Shown in pieces: positions 62,411 to 64,000 of a stretch of DNA of 64,000 bases. Positions within the stretch are counted from its first letter, which is position 1, and every line of letters begins with the position of its first letter. The position numbers and the translations under genes were made by a program. The notes under the pieces are model-generated. The model was not told the DNA's origin. It searched no databases and was given only the letters and a program-made list of their open reading frames with translations. Source of the stretch: Hyphomicrobiales bacterium (GTDB lineage Bacteria > Pseudomonadota > Alphaproteobacteria > Rhizobiales > Rhizobiaceae); the NCBI GenBank assembly GCA_900466945.1, contig UBNV01000010.1:310001-374000 (forward strand). Reading direction: 5' to 3'.

Positions 62411-62906
62411 TTCCCTTATTGCTAGGATGTGCAGGCGGTTTGCCGGGCCGCCTTTGCCAATCGTCACCCCGGGCTGTGTCGGGCCGGCCACAGGCGCGCA
62501 CGATCGCTTCCGATCACTACTTGGTCCCGATGAGACTGGAGAGGGATTTTCGATGGCAGTCGCCCGCATCTATGTTCAACCTGCGCCGGAACAATAAGCC
62601 CGGAAATCTCGGCTGTTTGAAGCTCGGGAACGTCAGGCTTGCCGGTCATGCGGGGGCGGCACATCCGGTCTGTGTGGCAGGTTTCACACGGTGATCACGG
62701 GTTCCTGACACAGTTGATCTTTTTTCGGCCACATCAAGGAACCATTTTCCTGTTCGAAGCTTCCTGCTGCGGGGTCCGGCGCGAATAATTTCGCACGGGC
62801 GGGAACAAAAGCGCCGGTTGGGTTTAGATGGTTATGTTGTATAATCATCACATACTTTAACCAGAGATGGCGTTATAAGTGGCCTTGTAACACAGGAGTT
62901 AAACAC
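62411..62906 (+). other. 496-bp region between the GNAT and porin genes, with porin promoter
   Basis: No clear gene is seen. A 14-codon frame at 62552-62596 (MAVARIYVQPAPEQ) has GGAGAGGG before its ATG. Further on, TTGGGT (62818-62823), 16 bp, TATAAT (62840-62845) form a likely promoter for the outer-membrane protein, giving a leader of about 55 nt. GTGTGGCAGG...CACAC inverted steps lie near 62670-62690. Confidence 0.45.
62818..62845 (+). promoter_or_regulatory. Porin gene promoter
   Basis: TTGGGT and a perfect TATAAT are separated by 16 bp, about 60 bp upstream of the porin ATG. This is the best -10 match in the window, fitting high expression of a major outer-membrane protein. Confidence 0.6.
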
Positions 62907-63524
62907 ATGATGAAGAGCATCCTTCTCGGATCTGCCGCCGCTCTGGCGATTTCGACCTCGGCTTTTGCAGCTGACGCAATCTACGAAGCTCCGGCTGAGC
63001 CGCCGGTGGCTGTCGAAACCGTGCCGCAGTTTTCCTGGGCAGGTGGCTATGCAGGTATCCTCACCGGCTACGGCTGGGGTGACGGCGAAGTTGGCGCGAT
63101 TGACGAGAGCTTCGACGGCGCTCGCTTCGGCGGCTTTGCAGGTTACAACTGGGATCTCGGCAACCAGCTGGTTGTCGGTGTCGAAGGCGACCTGAACTAC
63201 GACTGGAACGACGAAGCTGTCGCCGGCTTCGGCGACGTTGAGACCGGCCTGAACTGGTCGGCTCGCGCTCGCGTCGGCTATGCTATGGACCGCGCATTGC
63301 TGTTCGCCGCTGGTGGTTACACCGGCACGAACATTGAGGGCGCTGGCGACGACGATACGCTGCATGGCTGGACCATCGGTGGTGGTGTCGACTACGCTCT
63401 GACCGACCGCATGTTCACCCGCGTCGAATATCGTTACAACGACTTCGGCAGTGGCGACCTCGGCGGCACGGACGTTGATTTCAGCCAGCACACGGTCAAT
63501 GTCGGCCTCGCCGTCAAGTTCTGA
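62907..63524 (+). CDS. Outer-membrane beta-barrel protein (Omp25/RopB type)
   Basis: The 205-residue product has a signal peptide (cleavage near SAFAAD, residues 17-23), a short Pro/Glu-rich segment and an eight-strand barrel starting FSWAGGYAGILTGYGWGDGEVG and ending with alternating strands and a terminal Phe (VNVGLAVKF), the usual outer-membrane insertion signal. It matches the Omp25/RopB-like family of rhizobia and brucellae. The second ATG at 62910 is an equal start. A strong promoter and terminator bracket it. Confidence 0.92.
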   Translation: MMKSILLGSAAALAISTSAFAADAIYEAPAEPPVAVETVPQFSWAGGYAGILTGYGWGDGEVGAIDESFDGARFGGFAGYNWDLGNQLVVGVEGDLNYDWNDEAVAGFGDVETGLNWSARARVGYAMDRALLFAAGGYTGTNIEGAGDDDTLHGWTIGGGVDYALTDRMFTRVEYRYNDFGSGDLGGTDVDFSQHTVNVGLAVKF

Positions 63525-63545
63525 TCCGATCGATCTGACATAAAG

Positions 63546-63580
63546 AAGCCCGGCTTCCTCGCTTAAGCCGGGCTTTTTCT
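63546..63580 (+). terminator. Rho-independent terminator of the porin gene
   Basis: AAGCCCGGCTT pairs with AAGCCGGGCTT around an eight-base loop and is followed by TTTCTTT; it lies about 20 bp past the stop. Confidence 0.9.
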
Positions 63581-63595
63581 TTGTATTGTGGTGAC

Positions 63596-64000
63596 TCAGG
63601 CAGCGCGATGCTCGACCCGGCGCGCGCCGCTGTCGCGAACTTCAGTTCGGCGATTCAGCTGGAAATGATTGACCAGCGAGGTCAGTTGAACTGCACCTTC
63701 CGCCAGAGTGTGGCTGATCGCGGTCGTTTCCTCGACCATAGCGGCGTTCTGCTGGGTCATCTGGTCGATGCTGTTGACGGCCGCGCTGATCTCTTGCAGT
63801 CCGAGTGCCTGTTCACGGGCGGCTGTGGCGATTGCATCGACATTGGTGTCGATGCGGCTGACGAAATCGCCGATCTGATCAAGCGCGTTGCCGGTTTCGC
63901 CGACGAGCTGGACGCCCGACGAGACCTCGACGCTGGACTTCTGAATCAGACCCTTGATGTCGCGAGCGGCATTCGCAGAGCGCTGGGCGAGTTCGCGGAC
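63596..64000 (-). CDS. Methyl-accepting chemotaxis protein, C-terminal part (cut by the right edge)
   Basis: The minus strand is open from the edge for 134 codons and stops at TGA (63596-63598). It has the end of the MCP signalling domain: VRELAQRSANAARDIKGLI, then a long amphipathic helix with GVQLVGETG, AREQALGLQEISAAVNSIDQMTQQNAAMVEETTA and SHTLAEGAVQLTSLVNHF. These are the residues after the hairpin tip that binds CheA/CheW. A basic 20-residue tail follows without a clear CheR-binding pentapeptide. The sensor domain is outside the window. Confidence 0.93.
   Translation of the reverse strand, partial: VRELAQRSANAARDIKGLIQKSSVEVSSGVQLVGETGNALDQIGDFVSRIDTNVDAIATAAREQALGLQEISAAVNSIDQMTQQNAAMVEETTAISHTLAEGAVQLTSLVNHFQLNRRTEVRDSGARRVEHRAA

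Overview
This window looks like a chromosomal segment of a GC-rich alphaproteobacterium in the Rhizobiaceae (Rhizobium/Agrobacterium/Ensifer group). The grounds are the protein content (RopB/Omp25-type porin, sitABCD with Mur-like operators, type III ornithine decarboxylase behind a long structured leader), dispersed palindromic elements of the rhizobial intergenic mosaic kind, and many sugar and polyamine transporters. Genes are dense and mostly in short operons. I saw no rRNA, tRNA, insertion sequence, prophage or CRISPR array. Both ends cut a gene: nth on the left and a methyl-accepting chemotaxis protein on the right.

Layout. 1-5.3 kb: nth (partial), a DUF2244 membrane protein, an Ada-like AraC/alkyltransferase, a zinc-ribbon methyltransferase, a SorC regulator divergent from transaldolase, and a GFA-family protein. 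5.8-9.5 kb: a 1220-residue protein made almost wholly of octapeptides, with a higher-order period of 17 octads; this is the most unusual gene here. 9.5-16.7 kb: a secreted SH3-like protein, then an operon in the gene order of E. coli ydcSTUV-patD (putrescine/spermidine-type ABC importer plus gamma-aminobutyraldehyde dehydrogenase) with a LysR regulator. 16.9-23 kb: a DMT exporter, the sitABCD Mn/Fe importer, and divergently a membrane-anchored protein with a long His/Gly/Ala/Glu tail. 23-30 kb: lysS, gltX, an SLC13 permease, TerC. 29.5-33.1 kb: a TetR regulator divergent from an EmrAB-type efflux pair.

33.2-37.3 kb: LacI regulator, xylB and xylA (xylose use). 37.5-38 kb: a GreA/GreB-family factor. 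38.1-48.3 kb: a second sugar locus with a LacI regulator, a ribose-type ABC importer (ATPase, permease, binding protein), a sugar-phosphate isomerase/epimerase-like protein, a Gfo/Idh/MocA oxidoreductase, an MFS transporter interrupted by a late stop codon, and a GH1 beta-glucosidase. This is probably uptake and redox breakdown of a glycoside or unusual sugar. 48.4-57.2 kb: HxlR and nitroreductase, a CHASE4-GGDEF-EAL protein, TrhO, a CYTH-CHAD pair, KDPG aldolase, DUF533, GNAT and a small membrane protein. 57.2-60 kb: a NicO-type Ni/Co transporter with DUF1007, and a LysR regulator. 60.2-62.4 kb: a long structured leader, ornithine/lysine decarboxylase and a GNAT protein. 62.9-64 kb: an outer-membrane barrel protein and the chemotaxis receptor fragment.

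Polyamines link two distant parts: the decarboxylase near 61 kb makes putrescine or cadaverine, while the operon at 10-15.6 kb would import and oxidise it. Two sugar loci, each with its own LacI regulator and visible operators, plus transaldolase and KDPG aldolase, point to pentose-phosphate and Entner-Doudoroff carbon flow typical of soil and rhizosphere bacteria. All calls come from reading the sequence; no database search was run.
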